Positions 17,313 through 27,137 are shown, numbered from the stretch's first letter. The stretch: DNA of 64,000 nt from UBA10646 sp046296295 (GCA_046296295.1 JBKBLG010000006.1:1-64000); one strand, 5' to 3'. A program made the numbers and translations. Notes: generated from the sequence alone by a model not told the origin.

Positions 17313-18179
17313 ATGAAAATAGCAGTGATAGGTACTGGCGGGCAACTCGGTACCGAATTACAAGATATAGCAGCCAAAAGAACTGATATTACTTGGGTTT
17401 TTGCTGGATTAGAAGTAGTAGATCTGTCGAAGCCTGCAACCATCACCGCATTTGTCATCCACGAAAAGCCAACAGTAGTTATTAATGCAGGTGCTTATAC
17501 AGCTGTAGACAAGGCCGAAACCGATCAAGCACTGGCATTACAAATCAACGGCCATGCAGTTGGCACACTTGCAAAGGCTTGTAGCGAAGTAGGTGCTAAA
17601 CTCATCCATATTTCTACCGACTATGTGTTTAACGGTAATAATACCACACCATACCTTACAACACAAGCTACCGACCCTGTTAACTATTATGGCTACAGCA
17701 AAATGATTGGCGAGCAAGAGGCAATGGCTATACATGCAGCAGGTACCGCAATTATTAGAACCAGTTGGGTATACAGTTTTTATGGCAACAATTTCGTAAA
17801 AACAATGCTACGCCTAATGGATGAGCGTGAAAGCTTAAATGTAGTAGCCGATCAGCAGGGGTGCCCCACGTACGCAGCCGATTTGGCCGAAGCTTGCGTA
17901 GCTATTGCTACTGCCAGCAATTTTGTGCCCGGTATATTTCATTACAGCAATAGCGGCGCCATTACTTGGTACACATTTGCAGCCACCATAGGTTCCCTTA
18001 CGGGTAAAAAATGTAAAGTACATCCAGTGCCAACAACGGCCTATCCAACGCCTGCAAAACGACCAGCATACTCTGTTATGGATCTTACTGCAATCACTGC
18101 GGCGTATCCTGCCGTAAAAGTGTACCCTTGGGAAGATAGTTTGAAACGTTGTCTGCAACAATTAGGAGCACTAGTTTAA
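17313..18179 (+). CDS. rfbD: dTDP-4-dehydrorhamnose reductase
   Basis: A 288-residue RmlD/RfbD-family reductase, the last step of dTDP-L-rhamnose synthesis. GTGGQLGTEL binds NAD(P)H; VINAGAYTAVDKAE, HISTDYVFNG, and YYGYSKMIGEQEA (catalytic Tyr/Lys) follow, then IIRTSWVYSFYGNNFV and VADQQGCPTYAADLAEA. RmlA, RmlB and RmlC are not in the window. It ends the run of sugar-nucleotide genes, 95 bp after the dehydrogenase with a hairpin between, so it may have a separate expression level. One extra-G repeat variant lies at 17996. Confidence 0.92.
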   Translation: MKIAVIGTGGQLGTELQDIAAKRTDITWVFAGLEVVDLSKPATITAFVIHEKPTVVINAGAYTAVDKAETDQALALQINGHAVGTLAKACSEVGAKLIHISTDYVFNGNNTTPYLTTQATDPVNYYGYSKMIGEQEAMAIHAAGTAIIRTSWVYSFYGNNFVKTMLRLMDERESLNVVADQQGCPTYAADLAEACVAIATASNFVPGIFHYSNSGAITWYTFAATIGSLTGKKCKVHPVPTTAYPTPAKRPAYSVMDLTAITAAYPAVKVYPWEDSLKRCLQQLGALV

Positions 18180-18227
18180 AATTTTAAGGTCAACTGAAAA
18201 TTGATCTTTTTAATTTCAGCAGCTCTT

Positions 18228-18758
18228 ATGATGTTAAGGCTACTAATTATTGTTATACTATTTACCGCAAGGTATCAAAGCTTGGCGCAGTTCTATCGCT
18301 ATGCTAGTTTAAATAGTTACGAGGGAGTAGTATTGAATGATAGTTTGCAGTTTAAACCGCATGTTCCGCATAAAAAGTTTGTACGTGTTATCAGCAATGT
18401 ATTTGAATCGTACACCACCCTCACTTTGCACGAAGAAAATGCCATTCGGCAACATTTGCTCATTCACTTGTACCATAATTACAGAGATGTGTTGTACAAG
18501 TTAGCATTACACAACGATAGGGTAACAGTGCATACGAGCTTATTGTACTTTTCGGCGACTCAAGCCGATAGTATGCGTAAGTTAGATGCGAGTATCAATA
18601 TTTTCTACACCAATCCTGATAGCAGCGATGTTGAGTTGATTTGGGTGAACGATTTTGTGTTACCCAAGCATATTCGAACAAAGGTTGATATGGTTACCTA
18701 CCGAAAAGCAGAGGCTATACTATTATACAACTCCGAAACTGCTGAACTTGTACGGTAA
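18228..18758 (+). CDS. hypothetical secreted protein
   Basis: A 176-residue protein. ATG 18228 is preferred over an in-frame TTG at 18201 because it opens the signal peptide (MMLRLLIIVILF.., ending SLAQ). The mature part is a mixed alpha/beta sequence without cysteines or recognisable catalytic motifs (VRVISNVFESYTTL.., HEENAIRQHLLIHLYHNY, IFYTNPDSSDVELIWVND). No family recognised. It is followed by a repeat copy and then a bidirectional terminator shared with tRNA-Gln. The signal peptide codons FTARY contain repeat copy 18261. Confidence 0.6.
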   Translation: MMLRLLIIVILFTARYQSLAQFYRYASLNSYEGVVLNDSLQFKPHVPHKKFVRVISNVFESYTTLTLHEENAIRQHLLIHLYHNYRDVLYKLALHNDRVTVHTSLLYFSATQADSMRKLDASINIFYTNPDSSDVELIWVNDFVLPKHIRTKVDMVTYRKAEAILLYNSETAELVR

Positions 18759-18792
18759 GTCAAAACAAATTATTTGAACCTTACGGTAAATG

Positions 18793-18818
18793 AAAAAGCC
18801 CCTCAGAAGGGGGCTTTT
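18793..18818. terminator. bidirectional terminator between hypothetical gene and tRNA-Gln
   Basis: AAAAAGCCCC pairs with GGGGGCTTTT around a TCAGAA loop. It has T-runs on both strands and lies between convergent transcription units, starting two bases after the repeat copy 18779-18791. Confidence 0.85.
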
Positions 18819-18819
18819 G

Positions 18820-18890
18820 TTGGTCCATAAGGATTCGAACCTTAACAGACAGAACCAAAATCTGTAGTGCTACCGTTACACCATGGACCA
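18820..18890 (-). tRNA. tRNA-Gln (anticodon TTG)
   Basis: Read on the minus strand, the acceptor arms TGGTCCA and TGGACCA pair over seven bases; a D arm with GTAACGGTAGC, the anticodon stem-loop ACAGA-TTTTGGT-TCTGT (anticodon TTG, reading CAA) and a T arm with GGTTCGAATCC follow. The 3' CCA is not encoded. Its 3' end abuts the shared terminator, and it is transcribed away from rpoB. Confidence 0.95.
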
Positions 18891-19246
18891 TCCTAACCGC
18901 ATCTAGAAACTTGTTCTTGATTTGGGATGGCAAAAGTAATATTGTAGCCGATATCTCCAAATTTTTACGCAGATTTTTTTCATTTTTTTTCGTTGGAGCA
19001 GCTGCGAGTGTATCCTATGCTTTAACAGGCTGTTGTTTAGGCTGTAGGAGCGGTTAAAGAAGCAGCAATAGGGGGAAAATTAGCCGCATCTTTACCAAAT
19101 TTTATGCCATTGGGGAAAAAAATTGGTATGTACATGCTTTGTTACTACTTTTGCCGTCCTTTAATTTAGGTTAAGTGGCAATATATTTACCGTAAGGTTA
19201 GTATTGCTATGGTCTAAATCACAAGTAAAAACCGGTAATTACATAT
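18891..19246 (+). promoter_or_regulatory. rpoB upstream region and long leader
   Basis: This 356-bp gene-free region holds the tRNA-Gln promoter side (left), the rpoB promoter (19123-19153), and an approximately 85-nt untranslated leader containing a repeat copy in reverse orientation (19185-19197). I see no open frame, and no known ribosomal-protein leader structure. Confidence 0.55.
19123..19153 (+). promoter_or_regulatory. rpoB promoter
   Basis: TTG at 19123-19125, a 20-bp spacer, and TACTTTTG at 19146-19153, followed by CCGTCC: the best match in the window to the Bacteroidota minus-33/minus-7 consensus. It shows rpoB is transcribed from its own promoter instead of reading through from ribosomal protein genes. 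Confidence 0.75.
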
Positions 19247-22200
19247 ATGTCATCAACTCAAGTTCAAAACAGGATTAGCTTCGGTAAAACCAAAAACCTA
19301 GCTGAAACTCCTGACCTGCTGGACATTCAGTTAGAATCATTCAAAGAATTTTTTCAGCTCGAAACAACGCCCGACAAGCGCAACAACGAAGGTTTGTTCA
19401 GGGTGTTTAAAGAGAACTTCCCAATTGCCGATACCCGCAATATCTTCGTACTTGAGTTTCTAGATTACTTTATTGATCCGCCTCGTTACTCTATTGAAGA
19501 GTGTATGGAGCGTGGCTTAACCTACGCTGTGCCTTTAAAAGCTAAGCTACGCCTAAGTTGTAACGATGAAGAGCACGTTGATTTCCAAACCATTGTGCAA
19601 GATGTGTTTTTAGGCAATATCCCTTATATGACACCTCGCGGTACTTTCGTAATTAATGGTGCGGAGCGTGTTGTAGTAAGCCAATTGCATCGTAGCCCTG
19701 GTGTATTCTTCGGTCAAAGTACACACCCCAATGGTACTAAAATTTATAGTGCCCGTGTAATTCCTTTCAAGGGTGCTTGGATGGAATTTGCTACCGATAT
19801 CAATAACGTAATGTATGCTTACATTGATCGTAAGAAGAAATTCCCTGTAACTACTTTATTACGCTCAATTGGTTTTGAAACCGATAAAGATATTCTCGAA
19901 CTTTTCGGTATGGCCATTGAGGTGAAAGCCGATAAGAAAACATTGTCGGAACATGTTGGCAAGAAATTAGCAGCTCGTGTACTTCGTACTTGGGTAGAAG
20001 ATTTCGTTGATGAAGATACCGGTGAGGTAGTAAGCATTGAACGTAACGAAATTGTAATGGAACGCGATACCGTGTTAGATGAAGATGCGGTAGATATAAT
20101 CAGTGAGATGGATGTGAAGAGCGTTTTCTTACAACGTGAAGATGTTGGTGGCGATTACGCAATCATTTATAACACATTAAATAAAGATACCTCTAACAGC
20201 GAATTAGAAGCCGTTCAGCATATTTACCGCCAACTACGTGGTGCTGATGCTCCTGATAACGAAACTGCACGTGGTATTATTGATAAATTATTCTTTAGCG
20301 ACAAGCGTTACGACTTAGGTGAAGTTGGTAGGTACAAGATTAACCGCAAACTTGGCTTAGAGTTGCCACTTGATAAGAAAGTGTTAACCAAGCAAGATAT
20401 CATTGAGATCATTAAATACCTAGTACGTTTAACCAATGCTAAAGCTGAGATTGATGATATTGATCACTTAAGCAATCGTCGTGTACGTACTGTAGGTGAG
20501 CAATTGTATGCTCAGTTCGGTGTTGGTTTAGCTCGTATGGCTCGTACCATTCGTGAGCGTATGAACGTACGCGATAACGAAGTATTTACGCCGGTAGATT
20601 TAATTAATGCCAGAACACTTTCTTCTGTTATCAACTCATTCTTTGGTACTTCTCAATTATCGCAGTTCTTAGACCAAACAAACCCGCTTTCTGAAATTAC
20701 CCATAAGCGTCGTATTTCGGCATTAGGTCCCGGTGGTCTAAGTCGTGAGCGTGCTGGTTTCGAAGTACGTGACGTACACTACAGCCACTACGGTCGCCTT
20801 TGTACTATTGAAACGCCAGAAGGTCCAAACATCGGTTTGATTTCAACACTTTGCGTGCATGCCAAAATCAACGAAATGGGCTTCATTGAAACCCCCTATC
20901 GTAAGGTAGAAAATGGTAAGGTAAATCTAAATGAACTTACTTACCTCAGCGCCGAAGAAGAAGATGCTGCAAAAATTGCACAAAGTAACGTTGCCGTAAA
21001 TGCTGATGGTTCTTTCGTAGAAGATAAAATTGTTAGCCGTCAAACTGGCGACTTCCCAATATTGGAAAAGAACGAAGTAGAATGGATGGACGTAGCACCG
21101 AACCAAATTGTTGGGTTAAGTGCATCACTCATTCCATTCTTAGAACACGATGATGCTAACCGTGCCTTGATGGGTTCAAACATGCAACGTCAGGCAGTAC
21201 CATTAATTCGTCCTGAAAACCCAATTGTAGGTACAGGCTTAGAAGGTAAGGCAGCTCGTGATGCTCGTATTCAAATTCATGCCGAAGGCGATGGTGTAGT
21301 TGAATTTGTTGATGCTCGTGAAATTCATGTACGTTACAATCGTAACGATATGGATCGTTTAGTAAGTTTTAGTGACGACTTAAAAGTGTATAAGCTTACT
21401 AAGTTCATCAAAACAAACCAAAGCACCAGTATTACACTTCGTCCTGCCGTTAAGAAAGGTCAGGAAGTTAAGAAAGGAGATTTCTTAACAGAAGGCTACG
21501 CAACAAAGGATGGTGAATTAGCATTAGGCCGTAACCTACAAGTAGCTTTCATGCCATGGAAAGGTTACAACTTCGAAGATGCGATTGTAATCAACGAGAA
21601 AGTAGTTCGTGAAGATTTATTCACCTCTATCCATATCGAAGAATACGAATTAGAAGTTCGTGATACCAAGTTGGGTGAAGAAGAACTAACACCAGATATT
21701 CCTAACGTTTCTGAAGAAGCAACGAAAGATTTAGACGAAAACGGTATTGTTCGCATCGGTGCTGTAATTCGTGAAGGCGATATCATGATTGGTAAGATCA
21801 CTCCAAAAGGAGAAAGCGATCCAACGCCTGAAGAAAAGTTATTAAGGGCCATCTTCGGTGATAAGGCCGGCGATGCTAAAGATGCATCACTTAAAGCACC
21901 AAACGGTGTGGAAGGTGTTGTAATTGATAAGAAGCTCTTCCAAAGAGCTAAAAAAGATAAAAACTCTAAGGTTCGAGAAAAAGCACAACTTGAAAAAGTT
22001 GAAAAAATTCATGAAAAGAATGCCGAAGAGCTCAAAAACTTGTTGTTAGATAAGTTAATGACGCTACTTAACAACAAAACCTCTGCAGGTGTTAGCAACA
22101 ACTTCGGTGAAGTGTTAATTGGTAAAGGCGCCAAGTTCAATCAAAAGAACTTGAGCTCTATCGATTACATGAACGTTAATCCATTGGGTTGGACAGGGGA

Positions 22201-23050
22201 TGCTACTACCGACGATTTAATCAATACTTTGTTGCACAACTACACCATCAAGTACAACGAAGAACTTGGTCGTTACAAGCGTGAGAAATTCAATATCTCA
22301 ATTGGTGATGAATTACCAGCCGGTGTGTTAAAGCTAGCCAAGGTATACCTTGCGGTAAAACGTAAGTTAAAAGTTGGTGATAAAATGGCGGGGCGCCACG
22401 GTAACAAAGGTATTGTTGCTAAAATCGTTCGTGCCGAAGACATGCCATTCTTAGAAGATGGTACTCCGGTTGATATTGTATTAAACCCATTAGGGGTACC
22501 TTCTCGTATGAACTTGGGACAGATCTACGAAACTATCTTAGGTTGGACTGGTAAGAAATTGGGTGTGAAATTTGCAACGCCAATATTCGACGGTGCAACG
22601 GTAGATGAAATAGCTCAGTACTGTAAAGATGCCCAAATACCGCATATGGGCCACACATACTTGTACGATGGTGAAACAGGCGAACGCTTCCACCAAAAAG
22701 CAACAGTAGGTGTGATTTACATGATTAAGCTACACCACATGGTTGATGATAAAATGCACGCCCGTTCTATCGGACCGTACAGTTTAATTACACAGCAACC
22801 TTTAGGTGGTAAGGCTCAGTTTGGTGGTCAGCGTTTTGGTGAGATGGAGGTATGGGCACTTGAAGCTTATGGTGCATCTAACATCTTACAAGAATTATTA
22901 ACCATTAAGTCTGATGATATTATTGGCCGAGCCAAAACATATGAAGCCATCGTTAAAGGCGATAATATTCCACGTGCAGGCGTACCAGAATCGTTCAACG
23001 TATTAATGCACGAGTTAAGAGGCTTAGGCTTAGACCTTAAGTTCGATTAA
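19247..23050 (+). CDS. rpoB: DNA-directed RNA polymerase subunit beta
   Basis: A complete 1267-residue beta subunit, the usual length for Bacteroidota. Landmarks: RISFGKTKNLAETPDLLDIQ at the N terminus, the rifampicin-binding region FFGTSQLSQFLDQTNPLSE..HKRRISALGPGGLSRERAGFEVRDVH, ETPEGPNIGLI, AFMPWKGYNFEDAIVINE, GDKMAGRHGNKG, and the C-terminal HMVDDKMHARSIGPYSLITQQPLGGKAQFGGQRFGEME. No classical rifampicin-resistance change is apparent (residues S, Q, D, H and R/S look wild-type). Unusually, rplL/rplJ are not upstream and rpoC is not directly downstream; rpoB is a stand-alone unit with its own promoter and terminator. Confidence 0.98.
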   Translation: MSSTQVQNRISFGKTKNLAETPDLLDIQLESFKEFFQLETTPDKRNNEGLFRVFKENFPIADTRNIFVLEFLDYFIDPPRYSIEECMERGLTYAVPLKAKLRLSCNDEEHVDFQTIVQDVFLGNIPYMTPRGTFVINGAERVVVSQLHRSPGVFFGQSTHPNGTKIYSARVIPFKGAWMEFATDINNVMYAYIDRKKKFPVTTLLRSIGFETDKDILELFGMAIEVKADKKTLSEHVGKKLAARVLRTWVEDFVDEDTGEVVSIERNEIVMERDTVLDEDAVDIISEMDVKSVFLQREDVGGDYAIIYNTLNKDTSNSELEAVQHIYRQLRGADAPDNETARGIIDKLFFSDKRYDLGEVGRYKINRKLGLELPLDKKVLTKQDIIEIIKYLVRLTNAKAEIDDIDHLSNRRVRTVGEQLYAQFGVGLARMARTIRERMNVRDNEVFTPVDLINARTLSSVINSFFGTSQLSQFLDQTNPLSEITHKRRISALGPGGLSRERAGFEVRDVHYSHYGRLCTIETPEGPNIGLISTLCVHAKINEMGFIETPYRKVENGKVNLNELTYLSAEEEDAAKIAQSNVAVNADGSFVEDKIVSRQTGDFPILEKNEVEWMDVAPNQIVGLSASLIPFLEHDDANRALMGSNMQRQAVPLIRPENPIVGTGLEGKAARDARIQIHAEGDGVVEFVDAREIHVRYNRNDMDRLVSFSDDLKVYKLTKFIKTNQSTSITLRPAVKKGQEVKKGDFLTEGYATKDGELALGRNLQVAFMPWKGYNFEDAIVINEKVVREDLFTSIHIEEYELEVRDTKLGEEELTPDIPNVSEEATKDLDENGIVRIGAVIREGDIMIGKITPKGESDPTPEEKLLRAIFGDKAGDAKDASLKAPNGVEGVVIDKKLFQRAKKDKNSKVREKAQLEKVEKIHEKNAEELKNLLLDKLMTLLNNKTSAGVSNNFGEVLIGKGAKFNQKNLSSIDYMNVNPLGWTGDATTDDLINTLLHNYTIKYNEELGRYKREKFNISIGDELPAGVLKLAKVYLAVKRKLKVGDKMAGRHGNKGIVAKIVRAEDMPFLEDGTPVDIVLNPLGVPSRMNLGQIYETILGWTGKKLGVKFATPIFDGATVDEIAQYCKDAQIPHMGHTYLYDGETGERFHQKATVGVIYMIKLHHMVDDKMHARSIGPYSLITQQPLGGKAQFGGQRFGEMEVWALEAYGASNILQELLTIKSDDIIGRAKTYEAIVKGDNIPRAGVPESFNVLMHELRGLGLDLKFD

Positions 23051-23067
23051 CAGATTTGTTTTAATAA

Positions 23068-23094
23068 CCTTACGGTAAATCATTTACCGCAAGG
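23068..23094. repeat. head-to-head pair of the 13-bp repeat
   Basis: CCTTACGGTAAAT (23068-23080), one C, then ATTTACCGCAAGG (23082-23094) form a 27-bp palindrome with one mismatched pair, 17 bp after the rpoB stop and just before its terminator. This is the tightest pairing of two copies in the window. Confidence 0.85.
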
Positions 23095-23108
23095 AAAAAT
23101 ACAACCAC

Positions 23109-23134
23109 AAAGCCACCGAAAGGTGGCTTTTTTA
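23109..23134 (+). terminator. rpoB terminator
   Basis: AAAGCCACC (23109-23117), GAAA tetraloop, GGTGGCTTT (23122-23130), then T-run. It is strong and canonical, 59 bp past the rpoB stop, and would block read-through towards rpoC. Confidence 0.9.
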
Positions 23135-23262
23135 TTGCTGTTACATAATAGCAAGGCAGCAAGTATAGGCTTTGTTTAATCTTTTAGAAAAATCAAAACC
23201 AAATCAAACTAACTGGCGTTAATATTGAATTTGTTTCAATATTTTCACTGCATCTGAAAACC

Positions 23263-26200
23263 ATGAGAAAGTTAAACTACTATGTAGTGTTGTTAATAAC
23301 ACTAAACTTGAGCATCGGCCAATTGCAGGCGCAAGAAGTTCTTAATACCAAGGCTGCTTACGATTTGATGCAGAAAAATATGGCTGCACTGAATTTGCTT
23401 CCTGGCGATATTAACCAGCTCGAAGTAACAGATATGTACACTACACCTGAGCAAGTGACCATGTTGTATGTACGCCAAACATATCGGGGCATAGGTATTC
23501 ACAATCAAATGCTAGTAATGGCATTTAGAGGCGATACATTATTGAACAAAAGTGGTACCTGGTTGCCAAAAGTAAATGCTCGTGTAGTGAATAATAACGT
23601 AGCATTAAGTGCATCAGATGCCTTACGAAAGGCAATGGAACACTTGCAACTACCTGAAGCTAATATTGTTCCAACAGCCATTAGCGATAATGGAAAGCTC
23701 ATACGTTTCAACAAGGCTAATGTAGCACAGCACGATATATTGGTACAACCCATATACTCTAAAATGCACGATGGTACCTTACGCCTAAGCTGGTTGGTAG
23801 AATTAGCTCCTGTTACAACAGCCGATCATTGGTTAATGCGTATCGATGCTACTACTGGGGCACTCATTGGTAAAGATAACTTTACAGTTTATTGCAATTG
23901 GGAACATCCTGAGCATCAACAACAATATAGTAAGCTGAATGTAGTAGCTGCAAAAAATGCTTTGCAGCATCATCATAAGCCGTGGAATATGCCATCATCA
24001 TCATTACGGAGTGTGAATAATGGTGGTACAAATGCAAGCTATACAATAATACCTTATCCCGCAGAAAGCCCTGAGCATGTTGGAGGTAATCCAACACAAG
24101 TAAGTAATCCTTGGAGCTTAAGTCCTGCAGGGAGCAATGCAACCACTTTAGGTTGGCATAGCGATGGTGTTATTGAGTACGAAATCACCCGAGGTAATAA
24201 CGTGTATGCTCAAGAAGATAGAGATAATAACAACAATACATTCGGCATTCCAGGTGCATCAACAACCGCAGCGCCGAACTTAAGTTTTAATTACAATCCC
24301 AACTTTGCATTACATCCGGTTACTGGTGGGGTGAATCAGCAGTTTGCCATCACCAATTTATTTGTATGGAATAATTTGATGCACGATATCAGCTACCTCT
24401 ACGGTTTTACAGAAGCAGCAGGTAACTTTCAAACCAATAACCTTAGCCGTGGGGGCAATGGTAACGATGCGGTAATAGCCGATGCACAAGATGGCAGCGG
24501 TACCAATAACGCCAACTTTAGCACTCCTGCCGATGGTACACGTGGCAGAATGCAAATGTTTTTATGGAGTGCAGTGGCCGGTAAAATTACTTATGTGAGT
24601 GCACCACAAAATATACGCGGTTTTCTAACCTCTGTTGAAGGTAACATAAGCACAGCCAATAAACTCTCTACCACGGGGCCTGTAACTGGCGAAGTGGTAT
24701 TATTTCGAGATAATGCTGCAGGCACAACTAACTTAGCATGTAATGCACCTAATAATTCCCTTACGGGTAAAATAGCATTAATAACTGCTGGAGGCACTTG
24801 CTCTTTTGCGGAGAAAGTGCTTTTTGCACAAAATGCCGGTGCTATTGGGGTAATTGTTATCAACACTTCTAACACCCCGGTACAAATGGGCGGAATTCAA
24901 GATAATACCATCACTATCCCCGCCGTAATGATTGGCTTTCAAACAGGTAACAATCTACGCAATGCGTTGGTAGAAAGTAGTGTAGTGGTAACACTTGCAC
25001 CTCCCACCAACACTGATAGCGATTATGATAATGGCATTATTGCACACGAGTATGCCCATGGTATTAGCACACGTTTAACGGGTGGGCCTGCGAATAGCGG
25101 TTGTTTGGGTAATGCCGAACAAATGGGTGAAGGCTGGAGCGATTATTATAGCCTAATGATGACCACGAATTGGGCTTCAGTACAACCTACAGATGGTGCT
25201 CAGAATAGGGGTATTGGTACGTATGTGATAGGGCAAAATCCAGTTACAGGGCGTGGTATCAGAACTTATGCTTATAGTAATAATTTGAGTATCAATCCAT
25301 GGAATTTTAGTCAACTATCTAGCATTCCAACAGGTAGGCCGCATACCGTTGGCGAAATTTGGTGTGCTACTTTATGGGATATGACTTGGGAGCTCATTGC
25401 GGTTGATGGTATTAATAGAAACTTTTTTAATCCGAATGGTGTTGGCGGTAACTCCGTAGCTATGAAGTTGGTAACTGAGGCCATGAAACTACAACCGTGT
25501 GAGCCAGGTTTTTTAGATGGTCGCAACGCTATTTTAAAAGCAGATAGTATTTTCTTTAATGGTCGTTATCGTTGTGCTATCTGGAACGCTTTTGCTCGCA
25601 GGGGTATGGGGGCGGGTGCAGTACAAGGTAGCAGTAACAGCCTTACCGATCAATTGAGCGATTTTAGTGTACCTAGCAGTGCATCTGTTTTCAAAACTTC
25701 AAATATTACTTCTGCAGCACAAGGGCAAGAAGTTACTTACACGCTTCGTACTCGCTGCGATTGTTCGCCACAAAGTAACCTTCGTATCATCGACACCTTG
25801 CCGACCAACGTTACATGGGTGAGTGGTGGTACTTATAACCCTTCAAATAGAACAGTTACTTTCAATGCTATCAACTTGAATAGCGGACAAACCACTGACT
25901 TCTCGTACCGAGTTGCAGTGAACCCAGGTACTTATACTCCTCCAACCAATCATGTGAACGAGCCTATTAACAGCAACGTAATGCCGGCTATATTCTCAAC
26001 CTCATTCAGTGGTCTTTCTACGTGGGTTACATCAAGTACAAGAAGCTACAATAATGGATTCTCCTTATTCACGCAGAACAATACTACGGCCGAAGAAAAA
26101 GTACTTTTCACACTTAACGGATTTACCCTCAACCGAGTAAGTAGCTTAAATTTTTGGCACTATTACATTACAGAAAGTGGTTACGATGGTGGTGTAGTAG

Positions 26201-27105
26201 AACTCAGTACCGATGGTGGTAGTACATGGTTCGATGCTGCACCTTACATAACAACCAACACTTATAACAGTGTTATTGCGAACGATGCAACTGGTAGTAC
26301 GCTGCTCGGTCGTAGAGCTTTCACAGGCAACAGTGGTGGTTTTGTGAATACCATCGTGAACTTACGCGATTTCACCGGGCAGAATATTCGCTTCCGCTTT
26401 CGTTTCGCTAGCGATAATGGCTCAGCAGGCGAAGGCTGGTATATAGACAACATTCGTTTAGTAAGCGAATCGGCGGTGTACAACAAAGCCGAATTATTCA
26501 ATGCATTCAACAACCGGCTAAGCATTGATGACAATGTAATGAACATCAATAACTTAACCTTACCGGTTGTGTATCGTTCATTTACAGCAGAACGTCAACA
26601 AAACAATGCACTGCTTCAATGGAGTACTACCCAAGAAATAAATGCAAGTTATTTTGAAGTAGAACATAGTATTAATCCTACTAACGGGTTTAAAACACTC
26701 GGAACAGTTGCTGCAAAAGGTAATAGCAACCTTACGGTAAATTACAAGTTCACACATACACAACCTGTAACAGGTATTAATTACTACCGCTTAAAGCAGT
26801 TCGATAAAGATGGTAGTTTCTACTACAGCGAGGTAAGAACACTTGATTGGAAGGCTAGCCGACCAACAATAACCGTGAATCCGAACCCGGCATGGGGTAA
26901 GTTACAAGTACAATTGCAAAATAGTACCGATCTATTCGATGTCAGGTTAGTAAGTGCAACAGGAGAAACAGTTGCAACTTGTACAAGCCAACGAGGTAAT
27001 GTTACATTAACCTTACCCACAACTATGGCCACAGGTACTTATTGGCTGTATGTTAGCAACAAACAATGGCAGCAAGTACATCCGGTACTAATTCAAAAAC
27101 CGTAA
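23263..27105 (+). CDS. secreted M36 family metallopeptidase with T9SS sorting domain
   Basis: A 1280-residue exported fungalysin-type zinc peptidase. Order: signal peptide (1-23, ending LQA), FTP/PepSY-like propeptide (about 30-220), the catalytic domain with an inserted PA domain (about 430-580), the zinc motif H595-E-Y-A-H599 followed by the downstream E region (NAEQMGEGWSDYYSLMM), a DUF11-like CARDB module (about 810-890), a carbohydrate/MAM-like beta sandwich (about 910-1080), a linker, and a C-terminal type IX secretion sorting domain (last about 75 residues, PNPAWGKLQVQ.. ATGTYWLYV). It probably degrades extracellular protein. It sits between rpoB and rpoC with its own terminator. Confidence 0.9.
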   Translation: MRKLNYYVVLLITLNLSIGQLQAQEVLNTKAAYDLMQKNMAALNLLPGDINQLEVTDMYTTPEQVTMLYVRQTYRGIGIHNQMLVMAFRGDTLLNKSGTWLPKVNARVVNNNVALSASDALRKAMEHLQLPEANIVPTAISDNGKLIRFNKANVAQHDILVQPIYSKMHDGTLRLSWLVELAPVTTADHWLMRIDATTGALIGKDNFTVYCNWEHPEHQQQYSKLNVVAAKNALQHHHKPWNMPSSSLRSVNNGGTNASYTIIPYPAESPEHVGGNPTQVSNPWSLSPAGSNATTLGWHSDGVIEYEITRGNNVYAQEDRDNNNNTFGIPGASTTAAPNLSFNYNPNFALHPVTGGVNQQFAITNLFVWNNLMHDISYLYGFTEAAGNFQTNNLSRGGNGNDAVIADAQDGSGTNNANFSTPADGTRGRMQMFLWSAVAGKITYVSAPQNIRGFLTSVEGNISTANKLSTTGPVTGEVVLFRDNAAGTTNLACNAPNNSLTGKIALITAGGTCSFAEKVLFAQNAGAIGVIVINTSNTPVQMGGIQDNTITIPAVMIGFQTGNNLRNALVESSVVVTLAPPTNTDSDYDNGIIAHEYAHGISTRLTGGPANSGCLGNAEQMGEGWSDYYSLMMTTNWASVQPTDGAQNRGIGTYVIGQNPVTGRGIRTYAYSNNLSINPWNFSQLSSIPTGRPHTVGEIWCATLWDMTWELIAVDGINRNFFNPNGVGGNSVAMKLVTEAMKLQPCEPGFLDGRNAILKADSIFFNGRYRCAIWNAFARRGMGAGAVQGSSNSLTDQLSDFSVPSSASVFKTSNITSAAQGQEVTYTLRTRCDCSPQSNLRIIDTLPTNVTWVSGGTYNPSNRTVTFNAINLNSGQTTDFSYRVAVNPGTYTPPTNHVNEPINSNVMPAIFSTSFSGLSTWVTSSTRSYNNGFSLFTQNNTTAEEKVLFTLNGFTLNRVSSLNFWHYYITESGYDGGVVELSTDGGSTWFDAAPYITTNTYNSVIANDATGSTLLGRRAFTGNSGGFVNTIVNLRDFTGQNIRFRFRFASDNGSAGEGWYIDNIRLVSESAVYNKAELFNAFNNRLSIDDNVMNINNLTLPVVYRSFTAERQQNNALLQWSTTQEINASYFEVEHSINPTNGFKTLGTVAAKGNSNLTVNYKFTHTQPVTGINYYRLKQFDKDGSFYYSEVRTLDWKASRPTITVNPNPAWGKLQVQLQNSTDLFDVRLVSATGETVATCTSQRGNVTLTLPTTMATGTYWLYVSNKQWQQVHPVLIQKP

Positions 27106-27137
27106 TACTATTTAACATCATTAAAAGCCGCACACAC

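Noticed and set aside
19000..19100. Possible structured leader or small RNA upstream of rpoB (GCTGCGAG..GTTGTTTAGGCTG..)
   Set aside because: It lies upstream of the mapped promoter elements and I could not find convincing paired stems.
20600..20780. Rifampicin-resistance change in rpoB
   Set aside because: The cluster reads like the wild-type consensus at the usual resistance positions.
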